Positions 26,736-35,385 of a DNA stretch of 64,000 nt are shown in pieces. The notes below the pieces were generated by a model. The model searched no databases and was not told the origin of the DNA. It saw nothing but the letters and a program-made list of their open reading frames with translations. The stretch comes from Streptomyces liliifuscus. Its GTDB lineage: Bacteria; Actinomycetota; Actinomycetes; Streptomycetales; Streptomycetaceae. The translations under genes and the position numbers were made by a program. The stretch lies in contig NZ_CP066831.1 in the NCBI RefSeq assembly GCF_016598615.1, positions 1,302,001 through 1,366,000 on the forward strand, read 5' to 3'. Numbering within the stretch: the first letter of the stretch is position 1; the number at the start of each line of letters is the position of its first letter.

Positions 26736-27902
26736 TTGAGACGCACCACAACCATGCGCACAGGCCTGTCCGCACTCCTCATCGTCGGCGCCTGGGCAAC
26801 CTTCGCCGCCGGACCCGCCTCTGCCGCCGGCGCCCCCGAACCCACCCGTACCTCCGGCGCTCCGGCCTCCGCCGGTCTCCTCGACGCCATGCAGCGCGAC
26901 TTCGGCCTGACGAAGACCCAGGCCGAAGCGCGGCTCGCGGCCGAGAAGACCGCGACGGCGGTCGAGTCGGAGGCACGCCGCGCGGCGGGAGCCGCGTACG
27001 GCGGTTCCTGGTTCGACGCCAAGAGCGGGAAGTTGACCGTCGCCGTCACGGCCGGCGCCGCCAAGGCCGCCGTCAACTCCGTACGGGAGACCGGCGCGAC
27101 CGTCCGTACCGTCAAGCACAGCGCGAAGCAGCTCGCCGCGGCGAAGGCACGCATCGACAAGCTGGCCGCACCCGAAGGCGTCAGCAACTGGTACGTCGAT
27201 GCCAAGGCGAGCTCGGTCGTCGTGGCCGTCGTCGCCGCGCAGCGTGCTGACAACGATGTCCGAAAGTTCCTCTCCAAGGCCCGTGCGGCGGGTCCCGTCA
27301 CCGTCGAAGAGGCCGCCTCGGCGCCCGAGACCTTCGCCGCCGGGACGGTCGGCGGCGACCCCTTCTACACCGGCAACGTCCGCTGTTCCATCGGCTTCTC
27401 GGTCCACGGCGGGTTCGTCACCGCGGGCCACTGCGGCGGGGCGGGACAGGGCGTCAGCGGCTGGGACCGCTCCTACATAGGCAACATCCAGGGCTCCTCG
27501 TTCCCGGGCAACGACTACGCCTGGGTCAACGTCGGAAGCGGCTGGTGGACCGTACCGGTCGTACTCGGCTGGGGCACCATCCCCGACCGGCTCGTCCGCG
27601 GGTCCAACGAGGCGCCCGTCGGTTCCTCCATCTGCCGGTCGGGATCGACCACGCACTGGCACTGCGGCACGGTTCTCGCCAAGAACGAGACCGTCAACTA
27701 CAGCCAGGGCGCGGTGCATCAGATGACCAAGACCAGCGTCTGCGCGGAACCGGGCGACTCCGGCGGTTCCTTCATCAGCGGCGACCAGGCTCAGGGCGTC
27801 ACCTCCGGCGGCTGGGGCAACTGCTCCGGCGGCGGTGAGACCTGGTACCAGCCCATCAACGAGATCCTGAGCCGGTACGGCCTCACGCTCCACACGGCCT
27901 GA
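26736..27902 (+). CDS. Secreted S1-family serine protease (streptogrisin C / alpha-lytic protease type)
   Basis: 388 residues from the TTG at 26736, with GAAGGG 8 nt upstream; an ATG at 26754 would shorten the signal peptide. Order: signal peptide (1-30), alpha-lytic-type propeptide (about 45-200, with FGLTKTQAEARLAAEKTA), then the mature chymotrypsin-like domain. The catalytic triad is His232 (TAGHCG), Asp260 (NDYAWV) and Ser342 (GDSGGSF). Cysteines pair plausibly as 217-233, 300-310 and 336-363. The propeptide acts as a folding chaperone and is cut off outside the cell. There is no C-terminal chitin-binding domain, unlike full SGPC. Confidence 0.95.
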   Translation: MRRTTTMRTGLSALLIVGAWATFAAGPASAAGAPEPTRTSGAPASAGLLDAMQRDFGLTKTQAEARLAAEKTATAVESEARRAAGAAYGGSWFDAKSGKLTVAVTAGAAKAAVNSVRETGATVRTVKHSAKQLAAAKARIDKLAAPEGVSNWYVDAKASSVVVAVVAAQRADNDVRKFLSKARAAGPVTVEEAASAPETFAAGTVGGDPFYTGNVRCSIGFSVHGGFVTAGHCGGAGQGVSGWDRSYIGNIQGSSFPGNDYAWVNVGSGWWTVPVVLGWGTIPDRLVRGSNEAPVGSSICRSGSTTHWHCGTVLAKNETVNYSQGAVHQMTKTSVCAEPGDSGGSFISGDQAQGVTSGGWGNCSGGGETWYQPINEILSRYGLTLHTA

Positions 27903-27928
27903 TCCGCAGGGCTCCAGGGCACGGCTCG

Positions 27929-27961
27929 ACGGGCTCCGTCACCGGTGGTGGCGGAGCCCGT
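27929..27961 (+). terminator. Hairpin terminator after the protease gene
   Basis: ACGGGCTCCG (27929-27938) pairs perfectly with 27952-27961. The loop contains a smaller ACC/GGT stem. It lies 27 nt after the stop. No other feature is visible up to 28156. Confidence 0.75.
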
Positions 27962-28156
27962 TGGCGCCCGCACCGCGCTACCCGGACCGGCCCCCACTCG
28001 ACCCAAGTGCCCCGGATTCACCACCCGTTCACCAGAGCTGCCATCTGTGTCGTTCCATCCCGCGTCCGGGCGGCCTACGCTCGGCGGCATTTCACGGGCC
28101 CGGAGCCCCTACCGGCAGCCGGGCCCGCTGTCCGTCCTGACGGAAGGTTCCGTTAC

Positions 28157-30604
28157 ATGGTCCTCGGATCCACAGGTGTGGCGCGGAGGTTCGGCCGAAG
28201 AGCCGCCGCTCTCGCGCTGACCACCGCGCTCGCCGCCGCACTGCCCGGCCCGGTCTCCTCCGCGGCCGACGCCCCCGACACACCGGCCCACCCCACGGCG
28301 TACGTCGATCCGCTCATCGGCACGACGAACGGGGGCAACACCTATCCGGGTGCCACCCTCCCGTACGGCATGATCGCCTGGTCCCCGACCAGCACCCGGG
28401 GCGACCAGACGAGCACGGGCGCCGCCAACGGCTACGAGTACAACGCGACCCGGCTGCGCGGGCTGAGCCTCACGCATGTGAACGGCGCGGGCTGCAACCC
28501 GGGGGCCGCGGGCGACGTACCGATCATGCCGTTCGTCGGGGACGTCACCTCGTCGCCGTCGGCCGACACCACGGACTCCGTCTACGCCGCGAACTTCTCG
28601 CACGCCGACGAGCGGGCCGTGCCGGGGCGCTACTCCGTGGGGCTCGACTCCGGTGCCCGCGCGGACCTCGCCGTGTCGAAGCGCGCGGGCGTCGCCGACT
28701 TCACGTTCCCCGCCGACAAGCCCGCCAACCTGCTCTTCCGGGTCTCCAACTCGCTCAACGGCAGCGAGGACGCCCATGTCGAGATCGACCGGGCCAAGCG
28801 CAAGGTGAGCGGGTGGGTGCTGACCGGCGCGTTCTGCGGACGGCGCGCCAACGGCGGCGTCAACAACCGCAAGAGCTACTACCGGCTCTACTTCAGCGCC
28901 TCGTTCGACCGCGCGTTCTCGACCACGGGTACGTGGAAGGACGGCACCCTCTCCCCCGGCGCCACCTCGGGCGGAGGCGGCGAGGGCTACGCCACGGGCG
29001 CCGACCGCGCGGGCCGCGGTTCCGGCGGCTGGGTCGGCTTCGACACCAGTTCTGACAACGATGTCCGCATGCGGCTCGGGATCTCGTACGTGAGCCAGGC
29101 GGGTGCGGAAACCAACCTCCGCAAGGAGATCGCGCCGCGGGCGGGCGTCGACCAGGTGGCCGCGGCCGGGACACGCGCCTGGGACCGCGAGCTGCGTTCC
29201 GTGCGCGTCGGCGGCGGCAGTACGGCCCAGCGCACCGCCTTCTACACCGCGCTCTACCACTCGCTCATGCAGCCGAACCTGGTCAGCGACACCGACGGCC
29301 GCTATCCGGGAATGGACGGCAAGCCGCATCGCGTCGAGCGCGGGCAAGGCGCGCAGTACAGCAACTTCTCCGGCTGGGACCAATACAGGGCGCAGATACA
29401 GCTGCTCGCCCTCCTGAAGCCGCGCATCGCCGGGGACTTCGCCCAGTCCCTCTACAACTTCGCGCGGCAGAACGGCGGGGTGTGGGACCGCTGGGTGCAC
29501 ATCAACGGCCCGACCCATGTGATGACCGGCGACCCGACGGCGGCCACCCTCGCGACCTTCTATGCCATGGGGGTCCGCAACTTCGACTACCGCGGTGCCT
29601 TCGACTCCCTGGCCCGCCAGGCCACCGTGCCGCACCCCGACGGGCTCTCCGACGCGGGCTGCCCCGGCCAGTGCACCGGCCAACGGCCCAACCTCGCCCA
29701 GTACTTGACCTCGCAGTACGCGGCGCAGGACGTCTGCCACTGCTGGGGCGGTGCCGCCGAGACCCTGGAGGACTCGGTCGCCGACGACGCACTGGGCCGC
29801 TGGGCCAAGCTGCTGGGCCTCGACGAGCAGGCCGCGCAGTTCGCCGAGCGGGGCGGCTGGTGGCGCAACGTCTTCAACCCGGGGGCCACCAACGGCGCGG
29901 GTACCACCGGCTACATCCAGGCCCGCAACCTCGACGGTTCATGGGTCACGCCGTTCAGCCCGGGCAGCGACCGCGGTTTCGCGCAGGGCACGAGCGCCAC
30001 GTACACGTGGATGGTGCCGCAGGACGTCCAGGGGCTCGCCGAGGCGATGGGCGGACGCGAGACGGCCGCGCGCCGGCTCGACGCCTTCTTCCACAAGCCC
30101 GACGGCTCCTGGTCGGTGAAGGGCGGCGACGCCCTGCGGTACGACCCGACCAACGAGCCCGGTATCCACGCCCCCTGGCTCTACAACGCGCTCGGCCAGC
30201 CGTGGAAGACCCAGGCGACGGTCCGGCAGATCCTCGACACCGTGTACGGCACCGGACCGGCCGGGCTGCCCGGCAACGACGACCTCGGGACCATGTCCGC
30301 CTGGTACGTCTTCTCGGCCCTCGGCCTCTATCCGCAGACCCCGGGCAGCGGCAACCTGCTGCTGGGCGCGCCGCTCTTCCCGTACGCGGTGGTCGACCGG
30401 CCCGGTGGCGGTGACATCGTCATCGACGCGCCCCTGGCGGACGCCGGGCATCCGTACGTCGACGCGGTCCGTCTCAACGGCCGCGCGCACGACCGTTCCT
30501 GGACGGACGGCGGCCTGCTGCGGACCGGCGGCAAGCTCGGGTTCAGTCTCGCGGCGGAGCCGAACACCCGGTGGGCGACCGCGCCCGCCGGACTGCCCCG
30601 CTGA
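28157..30604 (+). CDS. Secreted GH92-family glycosidase (alpha-1,2-mannosidase-like)
   Basis: 815 residues from the ATG at 28157 (GGAAGG 9 nt upstream; an earlier in-frame ATG at 28007 has no signal peptide). Signal peptide about 1-37 with RRFGRRAAALALTTALAAAL. GH92 hallmarks: YVDPLIGTTNGGNTYPGATL (49-68), PYGMIAWSP, a central LSLTHVNGAGC, and near the C-terminus GNDDLGTMSAWYVFSALGLY. The family uses calcium and inverts exo-alpha-mannosides, typically from N-glycans or yeast mannan. It has no attached carbohydrate-binding module, so it is likely a free secreted enzyme. Confidence 0.93.
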   Translation: MVLGSTGVARRFGRRAAALALTTALAAALPGPVSSAADAPDTPAHPTAYVDPLIGTTNGGNTYPGATLPYGMIAWSPTSTRGDQTSTGAANGYEYNATRLRGLSLTHVNGAGCNPGAAGDVPIMPFVGDVTSSPSADTTDSVYAANFSHADERAVPGRYSVGLDSGARADLAVSKRAGVADFTFPADKPANLLFRVSNSLNGSEDAHVEIDRAKRKVSGWVLTGAFCGRRANGGVNNRKSYYRLYFSASFDRAFSTTGTWKDGTLSPGATSGGGGEGYATGADRAGRGSGGWVGFDTSSDNDVRMRLGISYVSQAGAETNLRKEIAPRAGVDQVAAAGTRAWDRELRSVRVGGGSTAQRTAFYTALYHSLMQPNLVSDTDGRYPGMDGKPHRVERGQGAQYSNFSGWDQYRAQIQLLALLKPRIAGDFAQSLYNFARQNGGVWDRWVHINGPTHVMTGDPTAATLATFYAMGVRNFDYRGAFDSLARQATVPHPDGLSDAGCPGQCTGQRPNLAQYLTSQYAAQDVCHCWGGAAETLEDSVADDALGRWAKLLGLDEQAAQFAERGGWWRNVFNPGATNGAGTTGYIQARNLDGSWVTPFSPGSDRGFAQGTSATYTWMVPQDVQGLAEAMGGRETAARRLDAFFHKPDGSWSVKGGDALRYDPTNEPGIHAPWLYNALGQPWKTQATVRQILDTVYGTGPAGLPGNDDLGTMSAWYVFSALGLYPQTPGSGNLLLGAPLFPYAVVDRPGGGDIVIDAPLADAGHPYVDAVRLNGRAHDRSWTDGGLLRTGGKLGFSLAAEPNTRWATAPAGLPR

Positions 30605-30608
30605 CGCG

Positions 30609-30656
30609 GCACGGGCGGTGCCCCGGGTCCGGTCGGACCCGGGGCACCGCCCGTGC
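30609..30656. terminator. Very long perfect hairpin terminator
   Basis: Arms of 22 bp (30609-30630 and 30635-30656) pair without mismatch around a 4-nt GGTC loop. It starts four bases after the GH92 stop and ends ten bases before the convergent DUF1206 stop, so it can serve both genes. Confidence 0.9.
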
Positions 30657-30665
30657 GGACGCCCG

Positions 30666-31493
30666 TCAGACCTTGCGGTACCTGGCCATGGCGAACGAGA
30701 ACAGCCCGAAGAGCATCAGACCGACGGCTATGAACACCAGCAGCCACGGCCCCACCGGGGTCTCGGTGAACGAGCGCAGGGTGTCGTCCATGCCCTTCGC
30801 CTTGTCCGGTTCGTACTCCACGGCGGCCCGGAGCGCGAAGCCGCCGGCGACGGCGAACACCAGGCCGCGGGCCACACCGCCGCCGACGCCCGTCACGTCG
30901 ACCGTCCGGCGCACCCGGTGCGACATCTCACCGAGCCTCATGTGCTTGTGGTACTTCCGGCGCGCGGCCTGCACCACCATCCACACACCCGCGCAGAGGA
31001 TGCCCACGCCCGCCGCGGCCACGAGCCACTGTCCGGCGGGCAGGTCCATGGCCCTGGCCGTCGCGTCCTTGGACTTCCCGTCGCTCGATCCGCTTCCTCC
31101 GGAACCGGCGGCGAAGGAGAGCACGGTGTAGGCGACGAAGCCGTAGAACACGGCTCGTGCCGCGGACGTCAGCCTCTTCTTGGCCTTGCCGCCGTCGGGG
31201 CCCGCCGCGCCGAAGACCGTTTCGGACAGCCGCCAGAGCGCCATCCCGACCAGCCCGACGCCGAGCGCCCAGAGCACGGTCCCGCCGAAGGGCTTCCCGG
31301 CGACCTCCTGGAGCGCGCCCCCCTGATCAGCCTGCTTCCCGCTGCCGCCGAAGGCGATCTGCAGCGCCAGCAGGCCCACCAGCAGGTAGATCACACCGCG
31401 TGCGGTGAAACCTGCCCGGGCAGCGCCCTCGATCGCGGGGGCGGCCTTTCGTTTCCCCGCCCGGCCGCCTCGCGTCATCGTGCTTGCGTTCAT
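30666..31493 (-). CDS. DUF1206 membrane protein
   Basis: 275 residues from the ATG at 31493 (GGGAGG upstream). Six transmembrane helices form three similar two-helix repeats, near residues 33-50, 70-90, 112-130, 155-175, 205-225 and 248-268. Each repeat has a glycine-rich GxxY/F-type start (GFTARGVIYLLVGLLALQIA). The family is common in actinomycetes and cyanobacteria. Function is unknown. It is divergent from the receiver-flavoprotein gene with 180 nt between starts. Confidence 0.88.
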   Translation of the reverse strand: MNASTMTRGGRAGKRKAAPAIEGAARAGFTARGVIYLLVGLLALQIAFGGSGKQADQGGALQEVAGKPFGGTVLWALGVGLVGMALWRLSETVFGAAGPDGGKAKKRLTSAARAVFYGFVAYTVLSFAAGSGGSGSSDGKSKDATARAMDLPAGQWLVAAAGVGILCAGVWMVVQAARRKYHKHMRLGEMSHRVRRTVDVTGVGGGVARGLVFAVAGGFALRAAVEYEPDKAKGMDDTLRSFTETPVGPWLLVFIAVGLMLFGLFSFAMARYRKV

Positions 31494-31673
31494 CAATGCC
31501 TCCCGCCTCCGGGTGCCCCCGCCCGGCCGTACGACACCCGGGCCGGCGCCGACCGTGCGGTACCTCCCGGTTTCGGAGCGAAGCAGGACGATCGAACATA
31601 CGATGGGCATGCACTGGGGCGGTATCGCAGACAGGCCGCCCCGGGGACGCCGACCGCTCGGGGTGGGAGACGA

Positions 31674-33350
31674 ATGGCACAAGGCACGGACGCAGCACGG
31701 ACCGTCATCCTGACCGTGGACGACGACCCTGGAGTCTCCCGTGCCGTGGCCCGTGACCTGCGGCGACGCTACGGCGAGGGATACCGGATCGTGCGCGCCG
31801 AGTCCGGCGAGAGCGCCCTGGAGGCCCTGCGGGAGCTGAAGCTGCGCGGTGATCTCGTCGCGGTGATCCTGGCGGACTACCGGATGCCCCAGATGAACGG
31901 CATCGAGTTCCTTGAGCAGGCCCTGGACGTGTACCCGGGCGCGCGGCGGGTGCTGCTGACCGCCTACGCGGACACGAACGCGGCCATCGACGCGATCAAC
32001 GTCGTCGATCTCGACCACTACCTGCTCAAGCCCTGGGACCCGCCCGAGGAGAAGCTCTATCCCGTCCTGGACGACCTCCTGGACGCCTGGCGGGCCTCCG
32101 ACCACCGGGCGGTTCCGATCACGAAGGTCGTCGGACACCGCTGGTCGGCGCGCTCGTCGGACGTGCGGGAGTTCCTGGCCCGCAACCAGGTGCCGTACCG
32201 CTGGTACTCCTCGGACGAGCCGGAGGGCAAGCGGCTGCTGGCCTGCGCGGATCAGGACGGGGAGCGGCTGCCGCTCGTGATCACCGCGGACGGGGCCGTG
32301 CTGGTGGAGCCCGACGACCCGGAGCTGGCCGCCCAGGTGGGGCTGGCCACGACCCCGGCGGCGGACTTCTACGACCTCGTCGTCATCGGCGGCGGACCCG
32401 CCGGGCTCGGCTCCGCCGTGTACGGGGCCTCGGAGGGGCTGCGGACCGTGCTCGTGGAGCGTTCCGCGACCGGCGGACAGGCCGGCCAGAGCTCGCGGAT
32501 CGAGAACTACCTGGGCTTCCCGGACGGTGTGTCCGGGGCGCAGCTCACCGACCGGGCGCGGCGTCAGGCGTCGAAGTTCGGCGCCGAGATCCTCACCGCG
32601 CGCGAGGTGACCGGTCTGGAGGTCAACGGCTCCTCGCGGACCGTGCGGTTCTCGGACGGTTCCGCGATCGCCGCGCACTGCGTGATCCTGGCGACCGGTG
32701 TGTCGTACCGGCAGTTGCAGGCGCCGGGCACGGCGGACCTGACCGGGTGCGGGGTGTACTACGGATCGGCGCTGACCGAGGCGGCCTCGTGCCAGGGACA
32801 CGACGTCTACATCGTGGGCGGTGCGAACTCCGCCGGGCAGGCCGCGATGTATCTGTCCAGGGGCGCGAAGTCGGTCACCCTGCTCGTGCGCGGTTCGTCC
32901 CTGTCCGCGTCGATGTCGCACTACCTCATCGGGCAGATCACGGACGCGCCCAACATCTCCGTGCGTACGGGGACGGTCGTCGAGGCGGTGCACGGCTCCG
33001 ACCACCTGGAGCAGCTGACCCTGCGCGACATCGAGAGCGGGCACACCGAACTCGTCGACGCGCAGTGGATGTTCGTGTTCATCGGCGCGGCCCCGCTGAC
33101 CGACTGGCTGGACGGCACCGTGCTCAGGGACGAACGCGGCTTCATCGTCGCCGGACCCGACCTGACCGTCGGCGGACAGCCGCCGCCCGACTGGGAGTTG
33201 GACCGGGCGCCGTACCACCTGGAGACCAATGTGCCCGGAGTGTTCGTGGCGGGTGACGCCCGGTCCGAGTCCGCCAAGCGTGTCGCCTCCGCCGTCGGAG
33301 AGGGAGCCATGGCCGTGATGCTCGTCCACCGGTATCTGGAGCAGTCGTGA
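31674..33350 (+). CDS. Receiver domain fused to thioredoxin-reductase-like FAD oxidoreductase
   Basis: 558 residues from the ATG at 31674 (GGGAG upstream). Order: response-regulator receiver (about 10-140) with Asp68 in VILADYRMPQMNG and Lys119 in YLLKPWDPP; a glutaredoxin-like segment without its cysteines (about 150-228, FLARNQVPYRWYSSDE); then a two-dinucleotide-fold flavoprotein with FAD motif GGGPAGLGSA (239-248) and NADPH motif VGGANSAGQAAMYL. The redox CxxC of thioredoxin reductase is absent: the equivalent place reads VYYGSALTEA. So it should bind FAD/NADPH but not reduce thioredoxin in the normal way. First gene of a three-gene operon. Confidence 0.9.
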   Translation: MAQGTDAARTVILTVDDDPGVSRAVARDLRRRYGEGYRIVRAESGESALEALRELKLRGDLVAVILADYRMPQMNGIEFLEQALDVYPGARRVLLTAYADTNAAIDAINVVDLDHYLLKPWDPPEEKLYPVLDDLLDAWRASDHRAVPITKVVGHRWSARSSDVREFLARNQVPYRWYSSDEPEGKRLLACADQDGERLPLVITADGAVLVEPDDPELAAQVGLATTPAADFYDLVVIGGGPAGLGSAVYGASEGLRTVLVERSATGGQAGQSSRIENYLGFPDGVSGAQLTDRARRQASKFGAEILTAREVTGLEVNGSSRTVRFSDGSAIAAHCVILATGVSYRQLQAPGTADLTGCGVYYGSALTEAASCQGHDVYIVGGANSAGQAAMYLSRGAKSVTLLVRGSSLSASMSHYLIGQITDAPNISVRTGTVVEAVHGSDHLEQLTLRDIESGHTELVDAQWMFVFIGAAPLTDWLDGTVLRDERGFIVAGPDLTVGGQPPPDWELDRAPYHLETNVPGVFVAGDARSESAKRVASAVGEGAMAVMLVHRYLEQS

Positions 33351-34795
33351 GCGGGCAGCCGATGCCGTGCGACGCGGCGGAACTCAGCACACTGTTCCTG
33401 TTCGAGAAGCTGGACTCGGAACAGCTCGGGCGGCTGTGCAGCGAAGGCCGCGTCGAGAAGTTCGAGCCCGGCTATGTGTACGAGGAGGGCGACCCGGCCA
33501 CCTGCTTCTTCGTCCTCCTCGAAGGCACGCTGGTGATGTCACGGCGGGTCGGCGGCGACGACGTCGAGATCAGCCGCACCTCCCAGCGCGGGGTGTACGC
33601 GGGGGCCATGCAGGCCTATCTGGCCGTCCCGGACGACGCGCGCTACAAGGGCTCCCTGCGGGTCACCGAGCCGTCGCGGTTCTTCATCCTGCCCGCCGAG
33701 ACGTTCGCCGCGGTCCTGCGGGAGTGGTTCCCGATGGCCGTGCATCTGCTGGAGGGGCTGTTCTTCGGCAGCCAGAACACCCAGCGGACCATCGGGCAGC
33801 GCGAGCGGCTGCTGGCGCTCGGCTCGCTGTCCGCCGGGCTGACGCACGAGCTCAACAACCCGGCCGCGGCGGCCGTACGGGCCACGTCGGCGCTGCGGGA
33901 CCGGGTCGCGCACATGCGGCACAAACTGGGGGTGATCGCCTCGGGTCCGTATCAGCGCGAGGCGTTGAAGACGCTGGTCGAGATCCAGGAGAACACCGCC
34001 GCCCGCGTCGCCAAGGCACCCGCCCTGAGCCCGCTCGAAGCCTCCGACCGGGAGGACGCGCTCGCCGACTGGCTCGACGACCACGGCATCGAGGGCGGTT
34101 GGCGGCTCGCGCCGACGTTCGTGCAGGCCGGGCTCGACACGGACTGGCTGGAGCAGGTCGCGGGAGCCGTGGACGAGGAGATGCTGGCGGGGGCCGTCGG
34201 GTGGCTCAACTACACCGTCGAGACCGAGCTCCTGATGAACGAGATCGAGGACTCCACGACCCGGGTCTCGAATCTCGTGAACGCGGCCAAGCAGTACTCC
34301 CAGATCGACCGGGCGCCCTACCAGGTCGCCGATGTGCACGAACTGCTGGACAGCACGCTGATGATGCTCGCCGGGAAGATCGGTTCCGGCGTCAGGATCG
34401 TCAAGGAGTACGACCGCGAGCTGCCCAGGATCCCCGCCTACCCGGGCGAGTTGAACCAGGTGTGGACGAACCTCATCGACAACGCCGCCTCCGCGATGGG
34501 CGGCGAGGGCGTGCTGACCGTACGCACCGCACTCGAACGGGACCAGTTGCTCGTCGAGTTCCGAGACACCGGCCCTGGAGTGCCCGAGGAGATCCGCGGC
34601 AGGATCTTCGACCCGTTCTTCACCACGAAGCCGGTCGGCGAGGGCACCGGACTGGGGCTCGACATCTCCTGGCGCATCGTCGTGAACAAGCACCACGGGC
34701 ATCTGGAGGTCCACTCCGAGCCCGGCGACACCCGCTTCCAGGTCTTCCTCCCGCTCACCGCCGCCGAACCCGACGCCCCTCAGGAGGCCTCATGA
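33347..34795 (+). CDS. Cyclic-nucleotide-binding-domain histidine kinase
   Basis: 482 residues from a GTG that overlaps the flavoprotein stop by 4 nt (GTGA). The N-terminal cNMP-binding/Crp-type domain (about 14-125) begins LFLFEKLDSEQLGRLCSEG and includes EEGDPATCFFVLLEGTL. HisKA carries His167 in SAGLTHELNNPAAA. HATPase_c has LIDNAASAM, DTGPGVPEE and GTGLGLDISWRIV. There is no membrane segment. It is a soluble kinase probably phosphorylating the receiver of the flavoprotein encoded just upstream. The ligand could be cAMP, another nucleotide or a redox cue; the cNMP pocket Arg is not clear. Confidence 0.9.
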   Translation: MSGQPMPCDAAELSTLFLFEKLDSEQLGRLCSEGRVEKFEPGYVYEEGDPATCFFVLLEGTLVMSRRVGGDDVEISRTSQRGVYAGAMQAYLAVPDDARYKGSLRVTEPSRFFILPAETFAAVLREWFPMAVHLLEGLFFGSQNTQRTIGQRERLLALGSLSAGLTHELNNPAAAAVRATSALRDRVAHMRHKLGVIASGPYQREALKTLVEIQENTAARVAKAPALSPLEASDREDALADWLDDHGIEGGWRLAPTFVQAGLDTDWLEQVAGAVDEEMLAGAVGWLNYTVETELLMNEIEDSTTRVSNLVNAAKQYSQIDRAPYQVADVHELLDSTLMMLAGKIGSGVRIVKEYDRELPRIPAYPGELNQVWTNLIDNAASAMGGEGVLTVRTALERDQLLVEFRDTGPGVPEEIRGRIFDPFFTTKPVGEGTGLGLDISWRIVVNKHHGHLEVHSEPGDTRFQVFLPLTAAEPDAPQEAS

Positions 34796-35139
34796 CCACG
34801 GACGGAATCGACCCCGGCGTCCCGCCGAGCGGTGCGGGCTGCGTCGAATGCGACGAGGTGGACGGCTGGTGGTTCCATCTGCGGCGGTGCGCCCAGTGCG
34901 GTCATGTGGGCTGCTGCGACGACTCCCCCGCCAAGCACGCCACCGCCCATCACCAGACCACGGGCCATCCGATCATCCGCAGCTTCGAGCCGGGCGAGCG
35001 CTGGTTCTGGAACTTCCAGACGTCCGAGCTGTACGAGTCCGGTCCCGAGCTCGCTCCGCCGCTCGCCCACCCGGCGGACCAGCCCGCGCCCGGGCCGGCG
35101 GGACGGGTCCCGGCGAACTGGGCGGAGACCCTGCGCTGA
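34792..35139 (+). CDS. UBP-type zinc finger protein
   Basis: 115 residues, with the ATG overlapping the kinase stop by 4 nt and CAGGAGG upstream. Zinc ligands are clearly laid out: Cys17/Cys20, Cys33/Cys36, Cys41 or 42, His49, His53/54 and His59 in GHVGCCDDSPAKHATAHHQT then GHP. This is the ZnF-UBP fold that in eukaryotes binds the free C-terminus of ubiquitin (IRSFEPGERWFWNFQ follows, as in bacterial members). Streptomyces has no ubiquitin, so it may read another C-terminus or simply bind metal. Third gene of the redox-signalling operon. Confidence 0.92.
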   Translation: MTTDGIDPGVPPSGAGCVECDEVDGWWFHLRRCAQCGHVGCCDDSPAKHATAHHQTTGHPIIRSFEPGERWFWNFQTSELYESGPELAPPLAHPADQPAPGPAGRVPANWAETLR

Positions 35140-35217
35140 ACCTGCGGGCGGCCGGGTGCGGGGCGCCCGCCCGCCCCACCCCGGCCGGCTCGAAAACGCG
35201 GGTGCCGGACCGACGCG

Positions 35218-35310
35218 ATGACCGCGCACATGATCTCCGTCATCGGGAGCAGTCCCGGAGTCGGCAAGTCCACACTGTGCCGGGCGGTGATCGACGCTGC
35301 CGACGGCACG
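35218..35310 (+). pseudogene. Possible 5' remnant of a small P-loop ATPase/kinase gene
   Basis: MTAHMISVIGSSPGVGKSTL is an excellent N-terminus with Walker A, and continues for about 15 residues before turning into Gly/Val-rich sequence without structure. The frame happens to stay open into the LAL gene at 35386. It looks like the start of a separate P-loop protein cut off by a deletion. It could instead be a true N-terminal extension of the LAL protein. Confidence 0.4.
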
Positions 35311-35385
35311 GCCTCGCAGGTCGTCGGCGGGACGGCCGGTGGCCGCGGCGGTGGCCCTGTCGGTGGTGCGTGCCAGGATGGATGT

